This document shows positions 16,680 to 26,525 of a stretch of DNA of 64,000 nucleotides, piece after piece. Position 1 is the first letter of the stretch. Each line of letters opens with the position of its first letter. This stretch comes from Devosia indica (GTDB taxonomy: Bacteria; Pseudomonadota; Alphaproteobacteria; Rhizobiales; Devosiaceae). Location of the stretch: assembly GCF_003056405.1 (NCBI RefSeq), contig NZ_PYVZ01000003.1, positions 248,001 through 312,000 on the forward strand, in the 5' to 3' direction. The notes under the pieces were generated by a model. It did not search any database. It was not told the DNA's origin and was given only the letters and a program-made list of their open reading frames with translations. A program made the translations under genes and the position numbers.

Positions 16680-19049
16680 ATGGCAGGCAAGAGCATCGAG
16701 CGCATTGAAGCGATTGAGGCACTGACCAAAAAGTCTCTCTGGCTGGCAAGCTGGATGGTGCATCACGCCAATCACATCCGGCCCAATCCCGATGGGGTCA
16801 AGGTTGGCGGCCACCAGGCCAGCTCCGCCTCGATGGCTGCCATGCTGGCCACGCTGTATTTCGGCGTGCTGAAGCCCGAGGACCGGCTTGCCGTCAAACC
16901 ACATGCGGCGCCGATCTTCCATGCCATCCAGTATCTGATGGGCCGGCAGAGCCAGCAAAAGCTGATAGATTTTCGCGCTTTTGGCGGCGCCCAATCCTAT
17001 CCCTCCCGCACCAAGGATACCGAAGACGTCGACTTTTCGACCGGCTCGGTTGGGCTGGGCGTGGCGATGACGGCCTTTGCGTCCATGGTGCAGGATTATG
17101 TGCGCGCCAAGGACTGGGCCGGCAAGGCGCGGCCCGAGGGGCGCATGATTGCGCTGGCCGGCGATGCCGAGCTCGACGAGGGCAATATCTATGAATGCCT
17201 GCTCGAAGGCTGGAAGCATGGCTTGCGCAATTGCTGGTGGATCATCGACTATAACCGCCAGAGCCTGGATGGCGTGGTCCGCGAAGGGTTGTACGACCGC
17301 ATCGAAGCGATCTTCAAGGCATTTGGCTGGAGGGTAGTCACCCTCAAATATGGCGCCCTGCAGCGCGCCGCCTTCGCCGAACCCGGTGGCGAGCGTCTCA
17401 AGGCCTGGATCGACGCCTGTCCCAACGACCTCTATTCGGCACTGATGTTCCGGGGCGGTGCGGCCTGGCGGGAACGCCTCACCGACGAGATCGGCGACCA
17501 GGGTGATGTTTCTGCCCTGCTCGAGCGCCGCAGCGATGAGGACCTGGCGGCGCTAATGGCCAATCTGGGCGGGCATTGCGTAGAGAGCCTGCTCGACCAG
17601 TTCGAGAACGCCGGCACGGACGAGCCGACCGTTTTCATCAATTACACGGTCAAGGGCTGGGGTACGCCGCTGGCCGGGCACAAGGACAATCATGCCGGAC
17701 AGATGACCTCGGCCCAGATCGAGCAATTGCGCGCTGCCCACAATATCCGAAACGGACATGAATGGGATGTGTTCGAAGGGCTCGATCACGCTGACGCCCT
17801 GGCCGAATTTGTGCGGACTGTCCCCTTCAACACAGCCAAGCCCAGGCGCCTGACCGCTCCGGCAGTGCCCACCAGCGGCCCGCAGTTCATCGGCACGGGC
17901 GCCACCTCAACCCAGGCCGCATTTGGACGCATTCTCGACGCCATCGCCAAGACAGACAGCGAAATGGCGCGACGGATCGTGTCGACTTCGCCGGACGTGA
18001 CGGTTTCGACAGGCCTGGGGAGCTGGGTCAACCGGCGCAATTTGTTCGCCCGCAAGGAGACGGCCGACCTGTTCCAGAAGGAGGCGATCCCATCGACCCA
18101 GAAGTGGCGGTTCACCCCTGACGGGCAGCATATGGAACTGGGCATTGCGGAGATGAACCTGTTCCTGATGCTCGGAGCAGCGGGGCTCAGCCATTCGCTG
18201 TTCGGCGAACGCCTGTTGCCCATTGGCACCCTCTACGATCCGTTCATCTCGCGGGGGTTGGATGCCCTCAACTATGCCTGCTACCAGGACGCACGTTTCC
18301 TGCTGGTGGGCACCCCATCGGGCGTATCCCTGGCCGGCGAAGGAGGCGCGCACCAATCCATCGCCTCGCCGCTGATTGGCATGTCGCAGGACGGACTGGC
18401 CAGCTTCGAACCGGCTTTTGCCGACGAGTTGTCGGTCATTATCGACTGGGCGTTTGACTATATGCAGCGCACGGGCGATGCCAGGCCCGACCTGGCAGAC
18501 TGGCCGCGCGATGTCACCGGCGGCTCGGTCTATCTGCGCCTCTCCACCCGCACGCTGGAGCAGGTGCCGCGCGAGATGGCGCCACCACTGGCCGATGACA
18601 TCATTCGTGGCGCCTATTGGCTGCAACCACCAACACCGCAATGCGAGGCGGTCATTGCCTATCAGGGGGTTCTGGCCAGCGAAGCCATTGCGGCGGCAGC
18701 CCGTATCGGTGGTGACCGGCGCAATGTCGCCGTGCTGGCCGTGACCTCTGCGGACAGGCTCAATGCCGGCTGACAGGCTGCCCAGCGCGCTGGGCTGCAT
18801 GGTGACTTCGAGACCACCAGCCATATTGAGGCCCTGCTGAAAGACGTTCCGCACCGCGCCGGGTTGGTGACGGCCATTGACGCTCACCCGGCGACACTGG
18901 GCTGGCTCGGCAGCGTGCTGGGCCATCGCACCATGGCGCTCGGCGTCGAGCATTTTGGCCAGACCGGCACGGTTTCGGACCTCTACCGCCATTTCGGCAT
19001 CGGCGCCGAGACGATCGAAGCCGCCTGCCGGCAGGTTTTCGGGCGCTAA
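16680..19049 (+). pseudogene. Homodimeric 2-oxoacid dehydrogenase E1 / transketolase-like protein (AceE/MdeB type) with internal TGA
   Basis: Thiamine-diphosphate enzyme of the AceE family, about 789 codons. The cofactor motif starts GDAELDEGNIYE near residue 161 and ends DYNRQ near residue 190; the pyrimidine-binding part contains DGQHMELGIAEMNLF. Translation from the ATG at 16680 (GGAGGAG upstream) stops at a TGA at 18771-18773, after 697 residues. The same frame then continues without a shift for 92 codons with clear family sequence (VTAIDAHPATLGWLGS, LGVEHFGQTGTVSDLYRHFGI) to 19049. At the TGA, homologues have tryptophan (RLNAGW), so TGG to TGA fits. It may be a true nonsense mutation that removes the C-terminal transketolase domain, or a sequencing error. 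2-oxobutyrate dehydrogenase is the likeliest ancestral role. Confidence 0.82.
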
Positions 19050-19122
19050 GCAGACGCCCGACACAATCCGAACGTTGAACGGGAAAAGGAGAACTGCCGG
19101 ACTTGCCAAGTCCAGAATGATT

Positions 19123-19137
19123 TGTCAGACATATGTC
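19123..19137. promoter_or_regulatory. Palindrome cluster before the peptide importer
   Basis: TGTCAGACA overlaps a second perfect palindrome, GACATATGTC (19128-19137). The 12-mer TGTCAGACATAT is identical to the one before the E1 gene. The FadR-type GntR regulator encoded at the end of this operon is a candidate ligand. The rest of the 216-base gap from 19050 shows no gene. Confidence 0.4.
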
Positions 19138-19265
19138 ATATGGCAGATTTGGGAACGATCTGCCGGACCGCGGCACCAGCCGCGCCAAAGCTAAGTGACC
19201 AGACCCGAGGGGAAGGGCCTGGCGCATCAGGGAACGCCTACTGCTCTGCAACAAGGAGGGAGCTC

Positions 19266-20867
19266 ATGCATATCACACGGAAACTTGTCGCTGCGCTGGC
19301 CGTCGCCACCGCATTGACACTGCCAGCGATGGCGCAGTCGACCATTTCGGCGCCCGGCCAGTCCACCTCTGGCACCTATATGGACTATATGAAGACGGTC
19401 TATGACCGCGCGACCTTTGCCGAATTGCTGCAGGTGCCGATCGCGACCTTCGACAAGGAATTCGAACTCACTCCGATGGCGGCGGAAAGCTGGAGCCAGT
19501 CGGAAGATGGTCTCACCTGGACGTTCAAGCTGCGCGAAGGCCTGGTCTGGTCCGATGGCGAACCGCTCACGGCCGAAGACTATGTCTTTGCCCTGCAGCG
19601 CGCCGCGACAACCGGCTATGACTTTGCCTGGTATTGGGACTTTGCCGGCGGCATCAAGGGCTGGAAGGAAGTCACCGAAGGCACCGCCGACGTGTCCACC
19701 CTTGGTCTGGTCGCTGTCGATGACCTGACCATTGAAGTCACGACCGTAGCGCCCAAGCCGTATCTACCCTCGGTGACCAGCCTCTGGTACCCCGTTCCCA
19801 AGCACAAGGTGGATGAGCTGGGCGACGACTGGGCGCTCAATGTCGACACCATCGTGTCCTCCGGTCCGTTCGAAATCGAGAGCTGGGAGAAGTCGAACAA
19901 TGCGGTCGTCTTCACCAAGTCCGATACCTATACCGGTCCCTGGCAGGCGCAGATCGACCGCCTCGAAGTCGACCCGACGCTGGGCGCGCCCGAGGTCGGG
20001 CTGCCGGCCTTCCTGGCCGGTGACGCGGACTATTCCTTCCTCAACACGGGGCAGGTTCCGGTGGCCATGTCGGCGGACCCCGATGGCATCCGCCGCAACG
20101 CGGTGTTTGCTACCTCCTACCTCTCCTATGATCTGGAATCCGAGCCGTTCAATAATGTCGATGTGCGCCGTGCCTTCTACTATGCCATCGACCGCGAAGA
20201 GCTGACCTCAACGGTTCTGCGGGACATTGCCATTCCGGCGGGCTCGATCCTGCCGCCCGGCTATCCTGGCTACAATCCCGATGTCGTGGCCCAGGCCACC
20301 TTCGACCCCGAAAAAGCCCAGCAGTTCCTTGCCGATGCAGGCTATCCGAACGGCGAAGGCTTCCCGGAGATCGAAATCTGGATCCGCGAGGAAGGCGGCT
20401 ACAACGGCGCCATTGTGCCGGCCATGGCGCAATATCTTCAGGCCGAGCTCGGCGAGCATCTGGGGATCACCGTCAATATCCGCCAGCTTCCCGGCGCGGA
20501 CTGGATGGATGGCCTGCGCGGCGCGACGAACAACATCTTCATTGCGCCGTATGAGTACGACTATCTCGATCCGTCAAACTTCTACGGCATCTTCTACAAT
20601 GGCGGGCGCCACAACTATTTCGTGCCCGAATATGATGCCCTTGTCGCCGAAGCGGATTCGGAAAGCGATTGGGATACCCGCTACGCGCTCTATGCCCAGG
20701 CTGAACAGGTGATGATCGATCAGGGGCTGATCGTTCCACTGGTGCATCCGATCACTACAGCCATCATCTCCAGCGAGCTGGGCGGAGAGGCTACCGAGCC
20801 CAATTCGCTGGGCTTCACCCCACTGGATCGCCTTGGCCACTACTTCTTCACCCACCTGACGAAGTAA
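19266..20867 (+). CDS. Peptide/opine-type ABC substrate-binding protein
   Basis: The 533-residue periplasmic protein of the DppA/OppA family (cluster C) starts with a Sec signal MHITRKLVAALAVATALTLP cut after PAMAQS. Family stretches include WTFKLREGLVWSDGEPLTAEDYVFALQR and VRRAFYYAIDREEL. The frame is open upstream, but the ATG at 19266 has AGGAGGG just before it and begins the signal peptide. It leads an operon with ATPase, two permeases and a PLP enzyme; cargo unknown. Confidence 0.9.
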   Translation: MHITRKLVAALAVATALTLPAMAQSTISAPGQSTSGTYMDYMKTVYDRATFAELLQVPIATFDKEFELTPMAAESWSQSEDGLTWTFKLREGLVWSDGEPLTAEDYVFALQRAATTGYDFAWYWDFAGGIKGWKEVTEGTADVSTLGLVAVDDLTIEVTTVAPKPYLPSVTSLWYPVPKHKVDELGDDWALNVDTIVSSGPFEIESWEKSNNAVVFTKSDTYTGPWQAQIDRLEVDPTLGAPEVGLPAFLAGDADYSFLNTGQVPVAMSADPDGIRRNAVFATSYLSYDLESEPFNNVDVRRAFYYAIDREELTSTVLRDIAIPAGSILPPGYPGYNPDVVAQATFDPEKAQQFLADAGYPNGEGFPEIEIWIREEGGYNGAIVPAMAQYLQAELGEHLGITVNIRQLPGADWMDGLRGATNNIFIAPYEYDYLDPSNFYGIFYNGGRHNYFVPEYDALVAEADSESDWDTRYALYAQAEQVMIDQGLIVPLVHPITTAIISSELGGEATEPNSLGFTPLDRLGHYFFTHLTK

Positions 20868-20882
20868 CCCAGCGTTCCAACA

Positions 20883-20916
20883 GGCGCCTCCCGGGCATTC
20901 CCAGTCGGGAGGCGCC
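20883..20916 (+). terminator. Hairpin after the binding-protein gene
   Basis: GGCGCCTCCCG and CGGGAGGCGCC form a perfect 11-bp stem around a 12-base loop, without a following T-run. Located 15 bases after the binding-protein stop. Such hairpins usually protect the upstream mRNA or partly terminate, so that the binding protein is made in excess over the transporter. Confidence 0.6.
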
Positions 20917-20937
20917 ATCAGTTTCGGGGACCAGCAC

Positions 20938-22692
20938 ATGGCTTTGGTAGAAATCGCGGATCTCAAGGTCAGCTTTCGCCAATATGGCGGAACCATCGAC
21001 GCGGTACGCGGCATCAGCTTTTCGGTTAATGAAGGGGAGAGCCTCGGCATTGTGGGGGAGAGCGGATCGGGCAAGTCGGTGAGCTGCAGTGCCCTGCTCC
21101 GACTGTTGCCGGCAACGGCTGAAGTCAGCGCCACAAAGCTCGAACTTGATGGCATTGATGTGCGCAAGGCGCGCAAGGAGGATCTCGCCCGGCTGCGCGG
21201 CCGCTCTGCTGCCATGATCTTTCAGGACCCGATGACGGCGTTCGATCCGGTCTTTACCATCGGGCACCAGATCGCCGAGACCATCCAGTCCCATCGCAAT
21301 GTGTCCAGACGCGATGCGCTCAAGGAAGCCGAAGACCTGCTGCTGCGCGTCGAGATCAAGAACGCCAGCGACGTTCTCAACTATTTTCCGCACCAGCTCT
21401 CCGGGGGCATGCTGCAGCGCGCTATGATCGCCATGGCCCTCTCCTGCCGGCCCAAAGTGCTGATTGCCGACGAGCCGACCACTGCGCTCGACGTCACCAT
21501 CCAGGCGCAGATCCTGCAACTCATCAAGAAGGTGCAGGCCGAATTCGGCATGGCGCTGATCATGATTACCCATGACCTGGGCGTGATTGCCGAAACGGTC
21601 GACCGCGTGCTGGTGATGTATCGCGGCGAGGTCATGGAACAAGGGCCGGTGCAGCAGATCTTCGATGCGCCGCAGCACGCCTATACCAAGGAGCTCCTGG
21701 CGAGCCTACATGCCAGTTTCGAGCCCTCGCGCGGCAGCGACAACAAAACCCCGGCGCTTGAGCTCAAGGGCCTGGCCAAGGCCTACCGTATCCGCCGCCG
21801 GCGCGGGCTGTTCACCGACTATTCCGACTTCCACGCCGTGCGCGAGGTCAATATCGCCCTACCCAAGAACCGCATTGTCGCCATTGTGGGTGAGAGTGGC
21901 TCGGGCAAGACCACGACCGGCATGATGGCCATGCGGCTGACCGATGTGAGCCGCGGCCAGATCCTGGTGGATGGGCAGGACATTTCCGCCCTATCGCCTG
22001 AGGCCCTGAAGCCCTGGCGCAAGAAGATGCAGGTCGTTTTCCAGGACAGCTATTCGGCGCTTGATCCAATGATGACGCTGACCCAGACCATTGCCGAGCC
22101 ACTGCATATTCATGGCATTGGCAGTGCCAGGGAGCAGGAAGAGACGGCGCTGGACTGGCTGGAACGCGTCGGCCTCGACCGCACTTACGCCAATCGCTAC
22201 CCGCACGAGCTTTCGGGTGGCCAGCGGCAGCGCGTCGCGATTGCCCGGGCGCTGGTGCTCGAGCCCGATGTGCTGGTTGCTGACGAGCCGACCTCGGCGC
22301 TCGACGTCACCGTCAAGGCGCAGATCATCGGGCTCTTGAAGAAGTTGCAAGCGGAGATGGGCCTCTCGATCCTGTTCATCAGCCATGACCTGTCGACGGT
22401 GAAGTCCCTGACCGACAGTGTCGTGGTGATGTATCGCGGCCGTGTGGTCGAGGAAGCACCGACCGAACGCATCTTCTCGGACCCGCAGCACCCCTATACC
22501 CGCGCGCTGCTTGATGCGGTTCCGGCAACCAATCCCAAGAACAAGCGCGAGCGCACATTCCTGACTGCCGAGCAGATCGCCGCCCAGACACCACGCCTGA
22601 CCACGCTGCAGGCGGGCATTGCCCCGCACAGCGACCCGCAACTTGTTGCCATCGCCCCAGACCACCGGGTCGAGGCCTATGTGACCAATTGA
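20938..22692 (+). CDS. Fused dual ATP-binding protein of a peptide-type ABC transporter
   Basis: A 584-residue fusion of two ATPase domains (DppD-DppF or GsiA type). Domain 1 has Walker A GESGSGKS near residue 41, signature LSGGMLQR and Walker [13 protein letters not shown]. Domain 2, from about residue 276, has [17 protein letters not shown] and [12 protein letters not shown]. Each is followed by the oligopeptide C-terminal segment ([20 protein letters not shown]). It energises the adjacent permeases. Confidence 0.92.
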   Translation: MALVEIADLKVSFRQYGGTIDAVRGISFSVNEGESLGIVGESGSGKSVSCSALLRLLPATAEVSATKLELDGIDVRKARKEDLARLRGRSAAMIFQDPMTAFDPVFTIGHQIAETIQSHRNVSRRDALKEAEDLLLRVEIKNASDVLNYFPHQLSGGMLQRAMIAMALSCRPKVLIADEPTTALDVTIQAQILQLIKKVQAEFGMALIMITHDLGVIAETVDRVLVMYRGEVMEQGPVQQIFDAPQHAYTKELLASLHASFEPSRGSDNKTPALELKGLAKAYRIRRRRGLFTDYSDFHAVREVNIALPKNRIVAIVGESGSGKTTTGMMAMRLTDVSRGQILVDGQDISALSPEALKPWRKKMQVVFQDSYSALDPMMTLTQTIAEPLHIHGIGSAREQEETALDWLERVGLDRTYANRYPHELSGGQRQRVAIARALVLEPDVLVADEPTSALDVTVKAQIIGLLKKLQAEMGLSILFISHDLSTVKSLTDSVVVMYRGRVVEEAPTERIFSDPQHPYTRALLDAVPATNPKNKRERTFLTAEQIAAQTPRLTTLQAGIAPHSDPQLVAIAPDHRVEAYVTN

Positions 22693-22705
22693 GGGAGAGG
22701 GTCTG

Positions 22706-23635
22706 ATGCTCGGCTATATCCTGCGCCGCCTCGTTTCGGTTGCCTTCACCTTCATCGCAGTGTCGCTGATTATCTTCCTGATGATGCATGCCGTGCCCGG
22801 CGGCCCCTTCGACGCCAATGACATGCCGGTTTCCGAAGCCGTGCGCGCCAAGCTGATGGCCCAGCTCGGGCTCGATCAGCCGCTATACGTCCAGTACCTC
22901 AAATATATGTGGGGCGTGCTGCATTTTGATTTCGGCGTGCCTTATCAAAGCCCCGGCGAGAGCGTGCTGCAGCTCCTCTCCCGCGCCTGGGTGCCGAGCC
23001 TTGTGCTGGGTGGGCTCGGCGTGCTCATCGGTGCCCCACTTGGTATCCTGCTGGGCATGGCGGCCGCGCTCAACCGCAATAGCTGGATCGACTATCTGGC
23101 CTCGGCGGTCGCCACGATCGGCCTCACCATTCCAGTGTTCGTCACCTCGATGCTGCTGATCCTTGTGTTCGCGGTCTGGCTCAAATGGCTGCCCGCCAGC
23201 GGCTGGCCCAATCCGGAGCGGTGGATCCTGCCGATCATCGCCTATGCGGCGATCCCCGTTGCCACCTATGCCCGCTACACGCGCTCGGCCATGCTCGACA
23301 CCATGAGCCGGCCCTTCGTTACCGTGCTGCGCGCCAAGGGGCTTAGCGAGCGCCGTATCGTCTTCCAGCATGTGCTGCGCAATTCGGCCATTCCGCTGGT
23401 CACCGTGTTCCTCCCCATGTTCATCGGCACCGCCACCGGCTCGATCTTTGTCGAGGCCATGTTCCGCGTGCCGGGCCTGGGCGCTTACTTCGTCTCCTCC
23501 ATCGAGACGCGCGACTATCCGCTGGAAATGGCGCTGATGCTGATGATCACCTTCATGTACTGCATCGCCTATCTTCTCTCAGACATCGTCTATGCGCTGA
23601 TCAATCCGCGTATCCGCGTGGGAGGCGCAGAATGA
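22706..23635 (+). CDS. Peptide-type ABC permease (DppB-like)
   Basis: The 309-residue inner-membrane protein begins MLGYILRRLVSVAFTFIAVS, the usual DppB-type first helix. It has several more hydrophobic segments and the cytoplasmic coupling loop FVTVLRAKGLSERRIVFQHVLRN. A GGGAGAGGG lies before the ATG, and the gene overlaps the next permease by four bases. Confidence 0.92.
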   Translation: MLGYILRRLVSVAFTFIAVSLIIFLMMHAVPGGPFDANDMPVSEAVRAKLMAQLGLDQPLYVQYLKYMWGVLHFDFGVPYQSPGESVLQLLSRAWVPSLVLGGLGVLIGAPLGILLGMAAALNRNSWIDYLASAVATIGLTIPVFVTSMLLILVFAVWLKWLPASGWPNPERWILPIIAYAAIPVATYARYTRSAMLDTMSRPFVTVLRAKGLSERRIVFQHVLRNSAIPLVTVFLPMFIGTATGSIFVEAMFRVPGLGAYFVSSIETRDYPLEMALMLMITFMYCIAYLLSDIVYALINPRIRVGGAE

Positions 23636-24528
23636 CCGACACCATCGTTCCGCCCGCCGTCGAAGCCGCCCCGCCCCGCCAGCGCAGCCCACTGTGGTTC
23701 GCCTGGCAGCGCTTCCTGTCCAACAAGGCGGCCGTCGCCGGCGGCATCGTGATGAGCATCCTGATCCTGATGGCAATCTTTGCGCCGCTGATCACCCCGG
23801 TGCCGCCCGAGGCGCAATTGTTCCTCACCCAATCGCTGGCCTTCCCTTCGGCCGAGCATTGGTTCGGCGTGGATAATCTGGGCCGCGACTTCTATACGCG
23901 CATCGTTTATGGGGCCCGCGTCTCGCTCTCCATCGGCTTCATTGCTGCTGGCTTCTCGGTGCTGATCGGTATTCCACTGGGGGCCCTGGCCGGATATTTC
24001 GGCGGCCGGACCGACTGGATCATCATGCGCATCATCGAGTTGTTCTCGGTGGTGCCGCCGCTCCTGGCGGCCATGCTGCTGGGCACGCTTATTCGCGGTG
24101 GCTACATGTCGATTGTCGCGATTGCGGCGCTGTTCGGCTGGGTGCAGGTGTGCCTGCTGGTCCGCGCCCAGGTGAAGGCCTTCCGGGAAAAGGAATTCGT
24201 TCGGGCAGCACAGGCCTTGGGTGCCTCGCCCTGGTACATCATCCGCCGCCATCTCATTCCCAATTCGATCAGCCCGATCATTGTCGGTTTCGTGCTGGCC
24301 ATCCCGCTGGCCATGATGCTCGAAGCCTCGCTCAGCTTCCTCGGCATCGGCGTGCCTCCGCCCACCGCCACCTGGGGTCAGATGATCAATGAGGGCATCA
24401 ATTTCATGTTCTACTACTGGCACCTGGCCGTGTTCCCCACGGCAGCGCTGGCCATCACCGTGCTTGCCACCTCGCTGTTTGGCGATGGATTGCGCGATGC
24501 CCTCGATCCCACCCTGAAAGGCCGCTGA
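23632..24528 (+). CDS. Peptide-type ABC permease (DppC-like)
   Basis: The 298-residue permease has the N-terminal DppC pattern (WQRFLSNKAAVAGGIVM), the LFGVDNLGRDF-like stretch HWFGVDNLGRDFYTRIVYGAR and the coupling loop FVRAAQALGASPWYIIRRHLIP. It pairs with the preceding DppB-like permease. Confidence 0.92.
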   Translation: MTDTIVPPAVEAAPPRQRSPLWFAWQRFLSNKAAVAGGIVMSILILMAIFAPLITPVPPEAQLFLTQSLAFPSAEHWFGVDNLGRDFYTRIVYGARVSLSIGFIAAGFSVLIGIPLGALAGYFGGRTDWIIMRIIELFSVVPPLLAAMLLGTLIRGGYMSIVAIAALFGWVQVCLLVRAQVKAFREKEFVRAAQALGASPWYIIRRHLIPNSISPIIVGFVLAIPLAMMLEASLSFLGIGVPPPTATWGQMINEGINFMFYYWHLAVFPTAALAITVLATSLFGDGLRDALDPTLKGR

Positions 24529-24531
24529 ACC

Positions 24532-25731
24532 GTGTCCGACAATCTCGCCCGGCACTTCCTCCTCCGTGAGGATGTCACCTTCCTCAATCACGGTTCTTTC
24601 GGCGCCTGCCCGCGCCCGGTCTTCGAGACCTATCAGGGCTGGCAACTCGAACTGGAGCAGGAGCCGGTAGAGTTCCTGGGCCGTCGCCTGCACGATCTGC
24701 TGCGCGTGCCCCGTGAGGCCCTGGCGGCCGAGCTGGGATGCGATGCCGATGACATTGTCGGCGTGCCCAATGCCACCAATGGCCTGAACATCGTCGCCCA
24801 GTCGCTTGATCTCAAACCCGGCGACCAGATCCTCACCACCGACCATGAATACTCGGCGCTGGAAAAGACCTGGGCCTATGTCTGCCGCAAGACCGGCGCC
24901 GAGATCGTCGTGGTCAAGGTCCCCATGCCTTTGGTCAGCGAGACTGCGTTCACCCAGACCATCATTGATGGCATGACCGAACGGACGAAGGTGCTGTTTC
25001 TCAGCCACATCACATCGCCCACAGCCCTCTTGTTCCCGATCGAGAACGCTATTGTCGAGGCGCGCAGGCGTGGCATCTGGTCGGTGATTGATGGCGCCCA
25101 TACACCGGGCCATATCAAGCTCAACCTCGATGCGATCGGGGCTGACTTCTATGCGGGCAATTGCCACAAATGGATGATGACCCCCAAGGGATCGGCCTTC
25201 CTCCATACGCGCCGCGAGATGCAGGGCCTGCTCAACCCGCTGGTCATCAGCCATGGCTGGACCAAGGATTCCAAGGCGCCAGGGGCCAAGGGCGCCTTCG
25301 GCAATTCTCCCTATATCGACGAAATTGAAATAAGGGGCACGCGCGACCCCGCGCCCTGGCTGACCGTTCCGGCCGCCATAGCCTTCCGCAAGGAGAATGA
25401 CTGGTGGGCCATTGCCGAGCATTGCCATGCCCTGGCGCAGGACACGGCACGACGGCTCGGCGAATTGACTGGTCTTGCGCCTCTGGGCAGTGCGGCGTTC
25501 TGCGCCCCACAAATGGTCGCCATGCCCATTCCGGAATGCGACACGCTCGCGGTTCACACGACGCTGTTCGAAAAGTACGGGATCGAGATCCCTGTCTTCA
25601 AATGGCAGGACACCTGCATCGTGCGCCTGTCGGTGCAGGGCTATAATTCGCGCCCGCAAATGGACCGGCTGATCGAGGCACTCACCGAATTGCTTGATCT
25701 CAAGCAGGCGCCCTTGGCAGCGCAAGGCTGA
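24532..25731 (+). CDS. Class V aminotransferase-fold PLP enzyme (isopenicillin N epimerase-like)
   Basis: The 399-residue pyridoxal-phosphate protein contains FLNHGSFGACPRPV near the N-terminus, the aspartate of VIDGAHTPGH, and the Schiff-base lysine in NCHKWMMTPKG (about residue 213). This is the CefD/cysteine-desulfurase-like group; the reaction could be epimerisation, transamination or lyase chemistry on an amino acid or small peptide. It starts with GTG three bases after the permease stop, so it is co-transcribed with the importer and probably handles the imported substrate. Confidence 0.85.
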   Translation: MSDNLARHFLLREDVTFLNHGSFGACPRPVFETYQGWQLELEQEPVEFLGRRLHDLLRVPREALAAELGCDADDIVGVPNATNGLNIVAQSLDLKPGDQILTTDHEYSALEKTWAYVCRKTGAEIVVVKVPMPLVSETAFTQTIIDGMTERTKVLFLSHITSPTALLFPIENAIVEARRRGIWSVIDGAHTPGHIKLNLDAIGADFYAGNCHKWMMTPKGSAFLHTRREMQGLLNPLVISHGWTKDSKAPGAKGAFGNSPYIDEIEIRGTRDPAPWLTVPAAIAFRKENDWWAIAEHCHALAQDTARRLGELTGLAPLGSAAFCAPQMVAMPIPECDTLAVHTTLFEKYGIEIPVFKWQDTCIVRLSVQGYNSRPQMDRLIEALTELLDLKQAPLAAQG

Positions 25732-25796
25732 CAAATGCGCCAATATGTGGTGTGAGTGGCCAATAAAGGTCCGCCGCACCTGGAGGAATGGGCCCC

Positions 25797-26525
25797 ATGA
25801 GTCGGGAAGCCGCCCTGAGTTATCTGGAACCGCTTGAAAACCGCACACGCAATGTGGCGGTGCTGGACGCGCTCGCCGAAATGGTCGAGCGCGCCGGCCT
25901 CAAGATCGGCGACCGACTGCCGCCCGAGGTTTCGCTGGCGGCCTCGCTGGGTGTTGGCCGATCGACCATTCGCGAAGCGCTCAATCGCTGGGAAGGCCTG
26001 GGGATCATCCGGCGCCGGCGCGGTGATGGCACCTACCTGGCCGCGCGCGTGCAAACCTCGCGTGGTCTGGTCCCGACCATGGTGCGGCTGGAAGGCGAGG
26101 CCCTGCTACGGCTGCTCGAAATCCGCCGCACGCTGGAAAACGATGTGGTGCGAAAGGCCACGCAGCACGCCACAGCCAGGCAACGCGCAGAGATTGCGCG
26201 GCTCTGTGACGTGCTGCTGGCCGACGTCAATTCCGGACGCCCGTGGCGCAAGGCGGACCACGCCTTTCACAACGCCATCTACGACGCGTCGGGCAATCCG
26301 ATGTATGGACAGATACTGGTCAATCTGGACCATGCGCTGGAGCGCGGGGAGATCTCGCCCTTCAATCGCGACGCCTTTGGCCTCGATTCCTTTCCATTGC
26401 ACCGTGACCTGGCCGACGCCATCGTCGCCGAGAATGCCGATCTGGCGGTGGCCGCCATCAATGGCATTCTGGACTCGGTCGAGGACGAGGTCCGCGCCAT
26501 CATCGCGGACGGCAAGCTCGTCTAG
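25797..26525 (+). CDS. FadR-subfamily GntR transcriptional regulator
   Basis: The 242-residue regulator has an N-terminal winged helix (LKIGDRLPPEVSLAASLGVGRSTIREALNRWEGLGIIRRRRGDGTYL, read across residues 35-80) and a C-terminal FCD all-helical ligand domain with metal-type histidines (DHAFHNAIYDASGNPM). The ATG at 25797 is chosen over one at 25788 because the GGAGG at 25782-25786 lies 10 bases before it, but only one base before the other. It follows the peptide importer and PLP enzyme and converges on the creatininase gene with a 4-base overlap. It may regulate either side. Confidence 0.88.
   Translation: MSREAALSYLEPLENRTRNVAVLDALAEMVERAGLKIGDRLPPEVSLAASLGVGRSTIREALNRWEGLGIIRRRRGDGTYLAARVQTSRGLVPTMVRLEGEALLRLLEIRRTLENDVVRKATQHATARQRAEIARLCDVLLADVNSGRPWRKADHAFHNAIYDASGNPMYGQILVNLDHALERGEISPFNRDAFGLDSFPLHRDLADAIVAENADLAVAAINGILDSVEDEVRAIIADGKLV

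Noticed and set aside
18771-18773. Selenocysteine reading of the internal TGA
   Set aside because: The aligned residue in the family is tryptophan, not cysteine, and I saw no obvious SECIS-like hairpin directly downstream.
23590-25848. A 752-codon open frame on the minus strand
   Set aside because: Opposite the DppC-like permease and the PLP enzyme; same codon-bias effect.
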